From Marinobacterium nitratireducens (lineage in GTDB: Bacteria > Pseudomonadota > Gammaproteobacteria > Pseudomonadales > Balneatricaceae): a stretch of 64,000 nucleotides of DNA. The notes beneath the pieces were generated by a model. It was not told the origin of the DNA. It made no database searches and saw only the letters and a list, made by a program, of their open reading frames with translations. Where the stretch lies: positions 62,001 to 126,000 of the forward strand of contig NZ_BMLT01000002.1 in the NCBI RefSeq assembly GCF_014645375.1. Direction: 5' to 3'. The position numbers and the translations under genes were made by a program. Position 1 is the stretch's first letter, and every line of letters starts with the position of its first letter. Positions 1 through 9,693 of the stretch are shown here, piece after piece.

Positions 1-394
1 TCGGCATCATCCGCGCATAGGCAATCCAGCCCAGGATCTGCTGCAGGATGAAAGCGCCAAATAGGGAAAATGGACTGATAGGCTCGACCAGCACGAACAC
101 CAGACTGAAGCCCAGTATCGCCAATGCCATTTTCCATATTTGGCCGATATACATGGCCGCCAACACTTTCGGCCCGGAAAGGCCGTGCCGCCGGGACAGC
201 GTGCGCAACGCGAAATAGAGATTGGGCACCAGATATATCAGGCTACCGAGCAGCGCCGACCAGGCTTCCACCCGACCGGTCAGCAGCAACAGAACCGCAC
301 AAAGAATCAGTGCGACGCCCGCCTGCGCCAAAAGGATTGCCAATACCCGACCCAGCGGTGTACTCAATCGGTGCGAATCGCCCCGGTTTTGCAT
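1..394 (-). CDS. atpI: ATP synthase protein I (partial, runs off left edge)
   Basis: I translated this by hand from the reverse strand. The protein starts MQNRGDSHRLSTPLGRVL and continues open to the window edge. It shows several hydrophobic segments typical of AtpI: a Leu/Val-rich helix, then SLIYLVPNLYFALRT, then an IGQIWKMALAILGF helix. AtpI is a small inner-membrane protein encoded first in the F1Fo ATP synthase operon and helps assemble the c-ring. Its place directly beyond parB is the usual one in Pseudomonas relatives, so the atp operon should continue leftwards. The reading frame is open further upstream to a TAG, with a GTG at 403 as an alternative start. The Shine-Dalgarno is weak, so the exact start is uncertain. 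Confidence 0.8.
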   Translation of the reverse strand, partial: MQNRGDSHRLSTPLGRVLAILLAQAGVALILCAVLLLLTGRVEAWSALLGSLIYLVPNLYFALRTLSRRHGLSGPKVLAAMYIGQIWKMALAILGFSLVFVLVEPISPFSLFGAFILQQILGWIAYARMMP

Positions 395-472
395 TCCAGC
401 CACCGCGATATCGGTTTTATCGATGCCCTTTGTGCTCTATTTTCGAACACATGCCCCAAATTCAGCGCGTCG

Positions 473-501
473 ATTATAGGGGTATTGCTGTATTGCATCA
501 A
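473..501 (-). promoter_or_regulatory. Sigma-70 promoter for atpI / atp operon
   Basis: On the minus strand TTGATG (496-501) and TATAAT (473-478) are separated by 17 bp, a near-consensus vegetative promoter. It lies about 80 bp upstream of the atpI start and points into it. Confidence 0.65.
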
Positions 502-720
502 CCGGAACCGGAGCCTTTTGCACCAAGGTACTAGAGCCGTCGATTTGACTTTGCAGACAGCTATTAAATGAGCTCACGCAGAAGTCGATAAAGGTTACCG
601 GCGTTAAAGAGGAGGGATACAGAAGGTTATTTTTTATACAGGTGATAACCCATAATACAGGCGCGTGCCCCCAAACTTACGGGCACTTCCCCGCCGCCAA
701 TAACCCAGGTAGCGAATTAA

Positions 721-744
721 TTCGCGACGGGGCGCCGCTCCTAC
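721..744. repeat. Solitary REP-like palindrome
   Basis: The sequence from TTCGCGACGGGGCGCC through GCTCCTAC is the same palindromic core (GGCG-CCC-CGCC hairpin followed by a GTAGGAG tail on the other strand) that is amplified at 27.5-28.6 kb and 58.9-59.2 kb. It sits right after the parB stop, a typical REP location. Confidence 0.6.
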
Positions 745-747
745 AAT

Positions 748-1626
748 TTATTTCAGGTTCTGCAGAATGGAGTTGAGTTCATCCTCGCCATCGTAGGCGA
801 TGGTGATCTTGCCTTTGCCCTTGGCGTTGGCGCTGATCGATACCGGTGTCGAGAAGCGCCGGGTCAGTTCATCGGCCAGCTGCGTCAGTACCGGGTTCGG
901 AGCCCGGGCGGGTTCGGGCTCCTGCGGCGGCGCCTGCAGCTTGCGAACCAGGTCCTCGGTCTGGCGAACGCTCAACCCTCGGGCGACGACCTCCCGTGCC
1001 GCCGCGACCTGGCCCTCGCCGGACAATGCCAGCAGGGTGCGGGCATGCCCCATCTCGAGATCGCCGTAATCGAGCATTTTTTTGACGTCTTCCTCGAGCT
1101 TCATCAGGCGCAGCAGATTGGCGATGGTGGAACGGGATTTCCCGACCGCCTGCGCTACCTCCTGCTGCGTCAGCTCGAATTCCTGCTGCAGGCGCTGCAG
1201 GGCGATCGCTTCCTCGATGGGATTGAGATTCTCGCGCTGGATGTTCTCGATCAGCGCCATGGCGATGGCGGCTTCATCCGAGACCTCCCGCACCATTGCC
1301 GGTATTTCATCGAGACCGGCGAGCTGGCAGGCACGCCAGCGGCGCTCCCCGGCGATTATCTCGAAGCGACCGGCGTCGACCGCACGCACCACTATGGGTT
1401 GCATAACGCCCTGGGCGCGGATGGAGTCGGCGAGTTCTTCCAGCGCCTGGGGTTCGATATCGCGACGGGGTTGATAGCGGCCGCGCTGAATCTGCTGCAG
1501 CGGCAGCAGACGATAGCCGTCGAGCTGTTCCGCCTCGTGCGTGGCGGCGACCGGCTCCTTCACTTCATTGACGGTCGACAGCAGCGCGTCCAGTCCGCGC
1601 CCCAGGCCTCGTTTCATCGCGGGCAT
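748..1626 (-). CDS. parB: Chromosome partitioning protein ParB
   Basis: A 292-residue ParB/Spo0J. This CTP-dependent DNA clamp loads at parS sites and works with ParA to segregate newly copied origins. The N-terminus has the KRGLGRGLDALL motif. The CTPase/nuclease-like domain carries IIAGERRWRACQLAG. The helix-turn-helix is ELTQQEVAQAVGKSRSTIANL, followed by a C-terminal dimerisation domain. The start overlaps the parA stop (TGATG), so the two are translationally coupled. An internal ATG nine bases downstream (MKRGLG) is an alternative start. Two matching parS sites are present at 24.8 and 28.9 kb. Confidence 0.97.
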   Translation of the reverse strand: MPAMKRGLGRGLDALLSTVNEVKEPVAATHEAEQLDGYRLLPLQQIQRGRYQPRRDIEPQALEELADSIRAQGVMQPIVVRAVDAGRFEIIAGERRWRACQLAGLDEIPAMVREVSDEAAIAMALIENIQRENLNPIEEAIALQRLQQEFELTQQEVAQAVGKSRSTIANLLRLMKLEEDVKKMLDYGDLEMGHARTLLALSGEGQVAAAREVVARGLSVRQTEDLVRKLQAPPQEPEPARAPNPVLTQLADELTRRFSTPVSISANAKGKGKITIAYDGEDELNSILQNLK

Positions 1627-2449
1627 CAGTTCATTTCCTTAGCTACTTCAGCATCAGCGCCGGCCATTGCCGGCTGCTGTACTTCTTTATCGCCAGTGCT
1701 GTTTCCGGATTCCGCGCTCTTGCGGATTAGCTCGCCGGCCAGCGCCAGATAGGCCAGGGCACCGCGGGAACTCTTGTCGTAGAGCAGTGCCGGCAGGCCA
1801 TGGCTGGGAGCTTCGGCCAGACGCACATTACGCGGGATCACGGTGCGGTACACCTTGTCGCCGAAATAATCCACCAGGTGGCTGGAGACATCCCGGGTCA
1901 GACTCATGCGCGGGTCGAACATGGTGCGCAGGATGCCTTCGATCCGCAGCTCGGGATTGAGGCGCTGGTTGATCTTGTTGATGGTGCCGACCAGCGCGCT
2001 GATACCTTCCAGGGCATAGTATTCGCACTGCATCGGAATGATCACACCGGATGAGCAGGCCAGCGCATTCACCGTCAGCAGGTTCAGCGACGGCGGATTG
2101 TCGAGCAGAATGAAGTCGTACTCGTCGGCGACTTCATCCAGCGCCATCTTGAGGCGGAACTCACGCCGGGCCAGGCTCAGCAGCTCCACCTCGGCCGCCG
2201 TCAGGTCGCCATTGGCGCCGATCAGATGGTATCCGGCCGGCGTTTCGGTCAGTCGGGACTCGCTGGCACTCGCCTGGCCGGTCAGAAGATCGTAGGACGA
2301 GAGCTCGAGACCGTGCTTGTCTATGCCGCTGCCCATGGTGGCGGCATCACGCGTTTTTTGGTCGCCGCCAGCGAGGCGGCAAGGTTGACGCAGGTCGTGG
2401 TCTTGCCCACGCCACCTTTCTGGTTCGTGACCGTAAGGATTTTGGCCAA
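1626..2449 (-). pseudogene. parA: Chromosome partitioning ATPase ParA, frameshifted by an apparent 28-nt deletion
   Basis: ParA/Soj is the Walker-type ATPase partner of ParB. Reading from a TTG at 2449 (GGGAG Shine-Dalgarno, 2 nt after the rsmG stop) gives [18 protein letters not shown] (deviant Walker A intact) and on to ATKKRV, ending at 2348. The rest of the protein ([20 protein letters not shown] to VAKEMN) continues only in another frame. The family sequence between these blocks, LLIDLDPQGN, is missing. It contains the conserved aspartate of the A' motif. Restoring 28 nt would make the gene 284 codons, a normal length. An upstream ATG at 2465 gives an open frame but a nonsense N-terminus. 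Either the gene is truly broken or this is a sequencing or assembly deletion. Confidence 0.85.
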
Positions 2450-2451
2450 GG

Positions 2452-3078
2452 TCAGACTCTCCCAAGAATCAGCAAATGGCGGGCGCCTTCCGTTCCCGGT
2501 ACCCGCAGCGGGTGACTGGACTTGAGATCGTATCCGGCTGGCAGCGCCCGCAGTTCGTCTTCAGGATACAGCCCTTTCATTGCAAGAAAAACACCATCCC
2601 GGCGGCACAGCGGTGCCGTCCAGTTGATCATTTCCTCGATAGACGCAAAAGCGCGGGAAATGACCTGCTCGAAGGGCTCGAGACCGCAACTTTCGGCGCG
2701 TGCGTTGACCACACTCAGGTTGTCGAGACCCAGCTCGGATTTGACCTGCAGCTGAAACCGGGTCTTCTTGCCGTTACTGTCGAGGGTTGTCACGGCCACG
2801 TCCGGACGGCAGATCGCCAGCGGGATGCCCGGCAATCCCGGACCCGAGCCGACGTCCAGCAGGCGCGGACCGGAGATATACGGCAGTACGCTGAGGCTGT
2901 CGACGAGATGGCGGTCCACCATCTCGGCAGGATCCCGAACCGCGGTGAGGTTATAGGCGCGATTCCATTTCACCAGCAACGCCAGATAGGCCATCAGCCG
3001 GTCCGCCTGTTCCTGGGTCAGCTCGATGCCCATTGCACCGCTTTGGCGCAACAGCTGTTCTCTGAGTCGGGTATCCAT
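2452..3078 (-). CDS. rsmG: 16S rRNA (guanine-N7)-methyltransferase
   Basis: A 208-residue RsmG (GidB), which makes m7G527 in 16S rRNA using S-adenosylmethionine. The SAM-binding glycine motif is [16 protein letters not shown] near residue 70, within a Rossmann-fold methyltransferase. The ATG overlaps the mnmG stop (TGATG), and parA starts 2 nt downstream, so mnmG-rsmG-parA-parB read as one operon. Loss of RsmG gives low-level streptomycin resistance in other bacteria. Confidence 0.96.
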   Translation of the reverse strand: MDTRLREQLLRQSGAMGIELTQEQADRLMAYLALLVKWNRAYNLTAVRDPAEMVDRHLVDSLSVLPYISGPRLLDVGSGPGLPGIPLAICRPDVAVTTLDSNGKKTRFQLQVKSELGLDNLSVVNARAESCGLEPFEQVISRAFASIEEMINWTAPLCRRDGVFLAMKGLYPEDELRALPAGYDLKSSHPLRVPGTEGARHLLILGRV

Positions 3079-4979
3079 CAGCCGGTCGCCTGCTCCCTGC
3101 CCTTGCCCTTGCCGATCTGGTGTTTCTTCAGGAACACCAGCAGCAGCGAGATTGCCGCCGGCGTCATACCCTGGATTCGTGATGCCTGGGCGATAGTCGC
3201 GGGTCTGACCGATTCCAGCTTCGTGCGCAGCTCGTTGGACAGACCGCCAACGCGGCCGTAATCCATGTCCGCAGGCAACGGCGTGTTTTCCTGCCGGCGC
3301 ATCTGCTCGATCTCGTCGCGCTGGCGCTCGATATACCCGGCGTACTTGAACTGAATCTCGACCTGCTCGGCCACCCGGATGTCGCTTACCGGTTCACCCT
3401 TGAACCCGGCGATATCGGCGTATTCCAGCTCCGGCCGTTTGACCAGATCCGCCAGGTTGTATTCGCGCGTCAGCGGTGTCTTGAGTTTGGCGTCCAGCGA
3501 TCGGGCCTCATCGCTGCCCGGCTGGATCCAGGTGTCACGCAGGCGCTGCTGCTCGCGTTCGATCGCTTCGCGCTTTTGGCAGAAGGATTGCCAGCGTTCG
3601 TCGCTCACCAGACCCAGCTCCCGGCCTTTTTCGGTCAGGCGCAGGTCGGCATTGTCCTCACGCAGGATCAGACGATACTCGGCCCGGCTGGTGAACATCC
3701 GGTACGGCTCAGAGGTTCCCAGCGTGATGAGGTCGTCGACCAGTACCCCGATGTAGGCCTCGTCTCGGCGCGGGTACCAGGCATCGCGCTCGAAGGCGCG
3801 GTTGGCGGCGTTGATACCGGCCAGCAGGCCCTGGGCGCCCGCTTCCTCATAGCCGGTGGTGCCATTGATCTGACCGGCAAAGAACAGCCCCTGGATATGT
3901 TTGGTCTCCAGGGAGTGCTTCAGATCCTGCGGGTTGAAGAAATCGTATTCGATGGCGTAGCCGGGCCGGGTGATATGGGCATTCTCGAAGCCCCGGATCG
4001 AGCGCACAGCCTCGAGCTGGATATCGAACGGCAGGCTGGTCGATATGCCGTTGGGATAAAGCTCGTGCGTGGTCAGGCCTTCCGGCTCGACGAAAACCTG
4101 GTGAGAGGTCTTGTCGGCGAAACGCATGATCTTGTCTTCCACCGAAGGGCAGTAGCGCGGACCGGCTCCGGCAATAACGCCGGTATACAACGGCGAGCGG
4201 TCCAGTCCCTTGCGCAGTATTTCGTGCGTGCGCTCGTTGGTATGGGTAATGAAGCAGCTGATCTGCTGCGGATGTTCCGACAGATCGCCCAGGTAGGACA
4301 TGACCGGGGTCGGAGTGTCCCCCGGCTGCTCCTGCATCACCGAAAAGTCGACACTGCGGGCGTCGATACGTGGCGGAGTGCCGGTCTTGAGCCGGTCAAC
4401 ACGAAGCGGCAGTTCGCGCAGACGATCGGCCAGGGCGATGGAAGGCGGATCGCCGGCACGACCGGCCGAATGCCTTTCGAGACCGATATGGATCAGACCG
4501 CCGAGAAAGGTGCCAGCCGTCAGAATAACGGAGGTGCCCTGAAAGCGGATTCCGGTCTGGGTCACGACCCCCCTGACGGTATCGCCTTCGACAATCAGGT
4601 CGTCGGCGGCCTGCTGGAAGATCTGCAGATTTGGCTGATTTTCCAGGATATCCCGAATCGCGGCCTTGTAGAGCACTCGGTCCGCCTGGGCCCGGGTAGC
4701 GCGTACGGCGGGTCCCTTGCGCGAGTTCAGCGTGCGAAACTGGATGCCACCACGGTCTGTGGCCCGTGCCATGGCCCCGTCGAGAGCATCGATCTCCTTG
4801 ACCAGATGGCTTTTGCCTATGCCACCGATGGCAGGGTTGCAGGACATCTGACCCAGCGTCTCGATGTTGTGGGTCAACAACAGTGTTTTGGCGCCCATGC
4901 GCGCAGCCGCCAGCGCGGCTTCAGTGCCCGCATGCCCACCGCCGATCACGATCACGTCAAAACGACCTGGATAGTCCAC
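3078..4979 (-). CDS. mnmG: tRNA uridine-5-carboxymethylaminomethyl modification enzyme MnmG
   Basis: A 633-residue FAD-dependent MnmG (GidA), the usual length. With MnmE it makes the cmnm5 modification at wobble U34 of several tRNAs. The FAD-binding motif [17 protein letters not shown] is at the N-terminus. [19 protein letters not shown] and TGTPPRID are family signatures. The C-terminal helical domain ends in a Lys-rich [10 protein letters not shown] tail. It is the first gene of the mnmG-rsmG-parA-parB operon and lies directly beside the probable oriC, as gidA does in E. coli. A TATAAT sits upstream on the minus strand at 5046-5051. Confidence 0.97.
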   Translation of the reverse strand: MDYPGRFDVIVIGGGHAGTEAALAAARMGAKTLLLTHNIETLGQMSCNPAIGGIGKSHLVKEIDALDGAMARATDRGGIQFRTLNSRKGPAVRATRAQADRVLYKAAIRDILENQPNLQIFQQAADDLIVEGDTVRGVVTQTGIRFQGTSVILTAGTFLGGLIHIGLERHSAGRAGDPPSIALADRLRELPLRVDRLKTGTPPRIDARSVDFSVMQEQPGDTPTPVMSYLGDLSEHPQQISCFITHTNERTHEILRKGLDRSPLYTGVIAGAGPRYCPSVEDKIMRFADKTSHQVFVEPEGLTTHELYPNGISTSLPFDIQLEAVRSIRGFENAHITRPGYAIEYDFFNPQDLKHSLETKHIQGLFFAGQINGTTGYEEAGAQGLLAGINAANRAFERDAWYPRRDEAYIGVLVDDLITLGTSEPYRMFTSRAEYRLILREDNADLRLTEKGRELGLVSDERWQSFCQKREAIEREQQRLRDTWIQPGSDEARSLDAKLKTPLTREYNLADLVKRPELEYADIAGFKGEPVSDIRVAEQVEIQFKYAGYIERQRDEIEQMRRQENTPLPADMDYGRVGGLSNELRTKLESVRPATIAQASRIQGMTPAAISLLLVFLKKHQIGKGKGREQATG

Positions 4980-5039
4980 CTAAAGTACCTCTAGCACGGT
5001 TGGGCCACTGACGTACCGACAGCACCCGAAATCGAAAGG

Positions 5040-5775
5040 GGCCTGATTATACTCGCATGCGTGGACCATTAAAATGTTCAAAAAACGATCAGCCCGCTTC
5101 TGTCCAACTTTCTTTTATATCTCTTAAATAAAGAGATCTTTATATATGTGTTTTATTGTGCTTTGTGATTATTGTCTCTCTGCCTAACTGTTCACAAGGC
5201 AAGAAAAGCTATTTAAATCATGAAGATACATTTGGCGGTAGGTTGTTTGGAAACTGCGTGCCCGTGCGGTGTAAGCGGGGGATGAGCTGTTGATGAAAGT
5301 GGCGGTTCTGCACAGGCAAAGTTACCCACATCGTTAACCCCAGAGCAGTCCATCCCCTATTCACAGCTTTTGTTATTCACAGAATAGAAAAGTGGTTGAG
5401 TCACCAAGGCATGGCCCTTGCTGTAGGATTCCTGTGTGTAAGTGGGTTGTGAACAGTCTCGGGATGTCCCGAGGGACCTGCACTGGTGTTGTGTATAACA
5501 ACAACGATCAAAAAAAGGATGCGCCTTATTGTGTTGATAGTTTCTGTTGAAAAGTGAAATAAGTCATTATATTACATTGAGTTGTATCTTTAATAACCCG
5601 GTAGTTTAGCTGTAGGTCAACGGGGGTATAAGCGGTTGAGAAGCTTGGGATATGGCAATATGCACAGGCTGCTTTTACGAAGAACGGACAGCTGCAATAC
5701 AGAATTATCCCCGCGGTGTGGGTAAGTTGACTGTTACCTCATCTTGTGAGTAAAAATTATTTTATACACAGAGAT
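5040..5775. other. Probable chromosomal replication origin (oriC)
   Basis: A 970-bp gene-free gap between mnmG and mnmE, markedly AT-rich against its neighbours. Exact TTATNCACA DnaA boxes lie at 5373-5381 (+), 5490-5498 (-) and 5762-5770 (+). One-mismatch boxes lie at 5322-5330, 5357-5365, 5658-5666 and 5717-5725, and weaker CTGTTCACA boxes at 5188-5196 and 5446-5454. An AT-rich unwinding candidate at 5111-5160 contains the perfect inverted repeat ATCTCTT-N5-AAGAGAT; a second AT-rich stretch is at 5560-5600. The competing rpmH-dnaA gap has one exact box. Placement beside gidA follows the E. coli pattern, whereas Pseudomonas origins are described next to dnaA. The call rests on box density, not on skew data. 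Confidence 0.7.
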
Positions 5776-5904
5776 TCCCCGCGTGGCCAGACAGCGGGTA
5801 TGGAGCGCTTGAAAGTGGATGGCGGGGATATCCTGGCGGCGGGCTGCCGCTCCCTGCACACTGAGACTCAGACATAGAGACGGGGTGAGCTCCGGGAGAG
5901 CGGT

Positions 5905-5926
5905 GCCCTCCCGGGACCGGGAGGGC
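5905..5926 (-). terminator. Strong hairpin downstream of mnmE
   Basis: GCCCTCCCGG and CCGGGAGGGC form a perfect 10-bp stem with a 2-nt spacer, 27 nt beyond the mnmE stop. There is no T-run, so it may stabilise the mRNA 3' end or insulate oriC from mnmE transcription rather than act as an intrinsic terminator. Confidence 0.45.
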
Positions 5927-5952
5927 GTGCAGGAGAAGCGATCTAAGCGACC

Positions 5953-7320
5953 TTACTTGCCGATGCAAAAGCTCGAGAAAATGCGGCCCAGCAGGTCGTC
6001 CGGGCTGAATTCGCCGGTAATCTCATTGAGCGCCTGCTGTGCCTGACGGAGATCTTCGGCCAGCAGTTCGCCGGCGCCGTTGCACTCGAGCTGGTCGCGG
6101 CCTGTCTCCAGCAGCTGATGAGCTCTTTCCAGCGCATCCAGGTGCCGCCTACGCGCCATGAAGCCTCCTTCGGTGGTGCTCTCATAGCCCATGCATTCCT
6201 TGAGATGCTCGCGTAGCAATTCGACGCCTTCCCCGCTTTTGGCCGACAGCGAGATCAATGTGTACTCTCCCTGCCGCCTTGCCTCGATCTTTTCGCCGCT
6301 TCGGTCGGCCTTGTTGCGAATGACTGTCACTCGGGACAGGTCGGGCAGCTGCTCGACGAAATCGTGCCAGAGCTGGTCCGGGTCAGTTGCGCTGGTTTCG
6401 GTGCTGTCGGCCATCATCAGGATGCGGTCGGCCTTGCGGATCTCCTGCCAGGCGCGGTCGATGCCGATGCGTTCCACTTCGTCAGGAGCGTCACGCAGCC
6501 CGGCGGTGTCGATGATGTGCAGGGGCATGCCATCGATATGGATATGCTCGCGCAGCACATCGCGGGTGGTACCGGCGATATCGGTGACGATGGCGGTCTC
6601 GCGTCCGGCAAGCGCATTGAGCAGGCTCGATTTGCCGGCATTCGGCCGCCCGGCGATGACCACGTTCATGCCCTCGCGCAACAGGCTGCCCTGCCGCGCC
6701 TCGGACTGAACCGACTCGAGCTGGTGCAGTATGTCCACAAGATCCCCAAGTACCTTGCCGTCGGCGAGGAAGTCGATCTCTTCCTCGGGGAAGTCGATGG
6801 CGGCCTCGACATAGATGCGCAGCTGAATCAGCGCTTCGACGAGGCTGTGAATCCGGCGCGAGAACTCGCCCTGAAGCGAGCGCAGCGCGCACTGGGCCGC
6901 CTGTGCCGAGCTGGCGTCGATCAGGTCGGCGATCGCCTCGGCCTGGGCCAGGTCGAGCTTGTCATTGAGAAAGGCGCGTTCCGAAAACTCGCCAGGTTTG
7001 GCAAGGCGTGCGCCTAAAGTAAGCGCTCGCTTCAGCAGGCTGTCCATGACCACGGGTCCGCCATGGCCCTGAAGTTCCAGCACGTCCTCGCCGGTGAAGG
7101 AGTTCGGGCCCGGAAAGTAGAGTGCGATGCCCTGATCGATCTGCTCTCCCGCGGCGTCGAGGAAGGGGCCATAGTGGGCGTAGCGGGCTTGGGGCTCGAT
7201 GCCGAGGATGCTGCGGGCGATATCCGCGGCCCTGCGGCCCGATACGCGGATGATACCGACACCGCCGCGTCCGGGTGGTGTCGCCTGGGCGGCGATGGTG
7301 TCCTGATTGATCAGACTCAT
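5953..7320 (-). CDS. mnmE: tRNA modification GTPase MnmE
   Basis: A 455-residue MnmE (TrmE), partner of MnmG in wobble-uridine modification. The N-terminal formyl-THF-binding domain starts [29 protein letters not shown] helical domain surrounds the G domain ([12 protein letters not shown] near residue 222, then [14 protein letters not shown] and NKAD). The protein ends with the catalytic FCIGK motif, so it is full length. It lies downstream of yidC, separated by a terminator and an inverted repeat, so it probably has its own promoter. Confidence 0.97.
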   Translation of the reverse strand: MSLINQDTIAAQATPPGRGGVGIIRVSGRRAADIARSILGIEPQARYAHYGPFLDAAGEQIDQGIALYFPGPNSFTGEDVLELQGHGGPVVMDSLLKRALTLGARLAKPGEFSERAFLNDKLDLAQAEAIADLIDASSAQAAQCALRSLQGEFSRRIHSLVEALIQLRIYVEAAIDFPEEEIDFLADGKVLGDLVDILHQLESVQSEARQGSLLREGMNVVIAGRPNAGKSSLLNALAGRETAIVTDIAGTTRDVLREHIHIDGMPLHIIDTAGLRDAPDEVERIGIDRAWQEIRKADRILMMADSTETSATDPDQLWHDFVEQLPDLSRVTVIRNKADRSGEKIEARRQGEYTLISLSAKSGEGVELLREHLKECMGYESTTEGGFMARRRHLDALERAHQLLETGRDQLECNGAGELLAEDLRQAQQALNEITGEFSPDDLLGRIFSSFCIGK

Positions 7321-7360
7321 AATGGCAATTGAACAGTAAAGAGTTTACAGAAAGCACGGA

Positions 7361-7437
7361 TGTAGGGTGCTGCTGAGCGTAGCGAAGCGCACCATTGAGT
7401 TGAAGGTGCGGTGCGCTTCGCTTACCGGCACCCTACA
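7361..7437. repeat. Long imperfect inverted repeat between mnmE and yidC
   Basis: Arms beginning GTAGGGTGC and running through AGCGAAGCGCACC are inverted against GGTGCGCTTCGCT...GCACCCTAC. They would fold into one long hairpin in either strand. It encodes nothing recognisable and resembles a small palindromic intergenic (MITE-like) element. Confidence 0.6.
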
Positions 7438-7440
7438 CAT

Positions 7441-7467
7441 AAAAAAGGCTCCCGAAGGAGCCTTTTT
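7441..7467 (-). terminator. Rho-independent terminator of yidC
   Basis: On the minus strand GGCTCC-TTCG-GGAGCC is followed by six T. It is a textbook UUCG-loop terminator just past the yidC stop. The run of A on the other side makes it bidirectional. Confidence 0.9.
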
Positions 7468-7471
7468 CATC

Positions 7472-9139
7472 TTAGCCGGCTTTGGCTTCCGCCGTGCCGC
7501 CTTCGATCTGCTTGTTGATGATGTACTGTTGCGCGATCGACAGTACGTTGTTCACCACCCAGTACAGCGTCAGGCCGGCCGGGAACCAGAGGAAGAAGAA
7601 GGTGAACACGATCGGCAGCATCTTCATGATCTTCGCCTGCATGGGATCCGGCGGAGCCGGGTTCAGCAGCTGCTGGATAAACATGCTCACGCCCATCAGG
7701 ATCGGCAGGATGAAGAACGGATCCTTGAGCGAGAGGTCATCCAGGTACAGGAAGCTTGCCTGGCGCAGCTCGACGGATTCCATCAGTACCCAGTAGAGCG
7801 CGATGAAGATCGGCATCTGCGCCAGAATCGGCAGACAGCCACCCAGCGGGTTGATCTTCTCCTTCTGGTACAGCTTCATCATTTCCTGCGACATCTTCTG
7901 GCGATCGTCGCCGTATAGCTCCTTCATGCGCTGCATTTCGGGGCCGAACTTGCGCATTTTCGCCATCGACTTGAATGCCTTGGCGTTGAGCTGGAACAGT
8001 GCGGCCTTGACCAGGATGGTAATGCAGATGATTGCCAGACCCCAGTTACCCACAAGGCTGTGGATCCAGGTCAGCAGGGTGTGAAGCGGCGAGGCGATCC
8101 ACCACAGCCAGCCGTAGTCCACGGTCAGCTTGAGATCTTCCTGTGCGGCAGCCAGCTGCTCCTGGTCCTTGGGACCGGCATAGAAGGTTGCCGAAACGGT
8201 CTGCTGCTGGCCCGGCTGAACGGTCAGCGACGGCGAAATGAAGCCGGCGATGTAGTGACCGTTCTGCTTGCGGGTGCTGTAGGTGTACTCGGCACCGGGC
8301 GCCGGAATCCAGGCGCTGACGAAGTAGTGCTGTACCATCGCCACCCAGCCGTCCGGCGAGCGCTGCTTGAAATTGCCGTCGTCGATATCGCCGAAGTCGA
8401 CCTTCTGGTAGTTGTTCTCCTCGGTCGAGAAGATCGCCCCCAGGTACGACTGCATGCCCATGTTGTTGGTCGCAGAGGGGTCGCCGCTGCCGTCACGCTT
8501 GATCTGTCCGAACAGATTCGCGCTCCAGGCCTGCTGGCCGGCGTTGTCGATGATGAAATCCAGTCCGACCTGGTAGGAGCCGCGGGTGAAGCTGTAGCGC
8601 TTGATCACCTTGACGCCGCTGGCGTCGGTGAACGTCAGGTCGACGTTGAGTGTGTCCTGATCGCCGAGATCGAAGTCGGTGGCCGTGACGCTGTAGCTGG
8701 GACGGCCGCTCGCGGAGGCGTCGGGGCCGTTGCTGCCGACCAGGCCGCTCTGCGCCACGTAGGTGCGGTTGGCGGTTTGCTCCAGCAGCATGAATGGCTG
8801 GTCGGAACCGGCGGTCACCTTGTACTGGGGCAGGGCCACCTGGATGATATCGCCACCCTTGGTGTCGATGACCACATTCAGTACATCGGTAGAGACGTGA
8901 ACCAGCTGAGCCTTGGTCTGCCCGCTTTCGCTGGAGACACCCGGTACGTCAGCGCTTACTTCGCCGCTGGCTGTTTCAGCGCTCGGCAGTTCGCTGCCGT
9001 TCTGGTCGCTGTACGCCGAGACGGAAGTCTGGGCCTGCGTCGTTGGCGGTTTGGTGCCGTAATCTTCGTTCCACTGCAGTACCAGCACGTAGGAAATCAG
9101 TGCCAGCGCAGCAAACAGTATGACTCGCTTTACATCCAT
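7472..9139 (-). CDS. yidC: Membrane protein insertase YidC
   Basis: A 555-residue YidC/Oxa1 insertase, which places membrane proteins in the inner membrane alone or with SecYEG. There is an N-terminal anchor helix (VILFAALALISYVLVL). A large periplasmic beta-sandwich domain spans roughly residues 50-340. The conserved five-helix core follows, with the KEKINPLGGCLPILAQMPIFIALYWVL stretch and the terminal GLTLYWVVNNVLSIAQQY helix. It begins 13 nt after the rnpA stop. The small yidD gene usually found between rnpA and yidC is absent. Confidence 0.97.
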   Translation of the reverse strand: MDVKRVILFAALALISYVLVLQWNEDYGTKPPTTQAQTSVSAYSDQNGSELPSAETASGEVSADVPGVSSESGQTKAQLVHVSTDVLNVVIDTKGGDIIQVALPQYKVTAGSDQPFMLLEQTANRTYVAQSGLVGSNGPDASASGRPSYSVTATDFDLGDQDTLNVDLTFTDASGVKVIKRYSFTRGSYQVGLDFIIDNAGQQAWSANLFGQIKRDGSGDPSATNNMGMQSYLGAIFSTEENNYQKVDFGDIDDGNFKQRSPDGWVAMVQHYFVSAWIPAPGAEYTYSTRKQNGHYIAGFISPSLTVQPGQQQTVSATFYAGPKDQEQLAAAQEDLKLTVDYGWLWWIASPLHTLLTWIHSLVGNWGLAIICITILVKAALFQLNAKAFKSMAKMRKFGPEMQRMKELYGDDRQKMSQEMMKLYQKEKINPLGGCLPILAQMPIFIALYWVLMESVELRQASFLYLDDLSLKDPFFILPILMGVSMFIQQLLNPAPPDPMQAKIMKMLPIVFTFFFLWFPAGLTLYWVVNNVLSIAQQYIINKQIEGGTAEAKAG

Positions 9140-9152
9140 GGCGTAAGGATCA

Positions 9153-9527
9153 CTATTTCTGCGGGTTAGCTTTCTTGGCCTTGTGCTTCAGCCGGGACCA
9201 GCACTTTTTCATAAGCTGATGCAGTTCTTCGGGTTCGAGTTCATCCAGCCCTCGACGCGCGAGGATGACGATATCGACCGGGGGAAGCCTGTGCTGATTG
9301 AGGCGAAAGGATTCGCGAATGATACGTCGAATGCGATTGCGTTTCACGGCTCGACGTACATTTTTTTTGGAGATGACAAACCCGATCCGGGGATGGTCGA
9401 GTTCGTTGAAGCGGGCAAGGATCAGAATGGGCTGATCCGGTACTTTCAGGGAAACCTGATCGAAGACGCGTTTAAAACCCTCGCCAGTCAGTATTCTGAG
9501 CTGGCGAGGGTATTCGAATCCGGCCAT
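9153..9527 (-). CDS. rnpA: Ribonuclease P protein component
   Basis: A 124-residue basic RnpA, the protein cofactor of RNase P that helps the RNA subunit cleave 5' leaders from pre-tRNAs. The RNR-type signature is visible as VRRAVKRNRIRRIIRESFR around residues 57-75. It is co-transcribed with rpmH (31-nt gap), the near-universal arrangement. The C-terminus is Lys-rich and slightly extended. Confidence 0.95.
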   Translation of the reverse strand: MAGFEYPRQLRILTGEGFKRVFDQVSLKVPDQPILILARFNELDHPRIGFVISKKNVRRAVKRNRIRRIIRESFRLNQHRLPPVDIVILARRGLDELEPEELHQLMKKCWSRLKHKAKKANPQK

Positions 9528-9552
9528 CCACTGCTACCAGACCAAAAGCGCG

Positions 9553-9569
9553 AGTGCCTCAGGCACTCA
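9553..9569 (-). terminator. Hairpin at the rpmH/rnpA junction
   Basis: GAGTGCCT-C-AGGCACTC is a perfect 8-bp inverted repeat overlapping the rpmH stop codon. On the minus strand it is followed by GCGCTTTTGG, so it could be a weak attenuator that keeps rpmH expression well above rnpA. Confidence 0.45.
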
Positions 9570-9693
9570 GACGCTTGCGGCCTTTGGCACGACGACGGTT
9601 CAGTACCTGGCGACCGTTCTTGGTGGCCATGCGAGCACGGAAACCGTGGGTACGCTTACGCTTCAGTACGCTGGGTTGGAAAGTTCTTTTCAT
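9559..9693 (-). CDS. rpmH: 50S ribosomal protein L34
   Basis: A 44-codon gene. The translation is [20 protein letters not shown], then [20 protein letters not shown] and RLSA. This is the canonical L34 sequence, small and highly basic, binding 23S rRNA in the large subunit. It heads the rpmH-rnpA-yidC block and diverges from dnaA. Confidence 0.98.
   Translation of the reverse strand: MKRTFQPSVLKRKRTHGFRARMATKNGRQVLNRRRAKGRKRLSA

Larger units (their letters stand above)
395..747. other. parB-atpI intergenic region
   Basis: This gap holds the atpI promoter, an inverted repeat GGTTAT...GATAACC near 626-651, and a half REP element at 721-744 just beyond the parB stop. I see no convincing gene here; the short frames in it are shadows of atpI. 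Confidence 0.6.
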
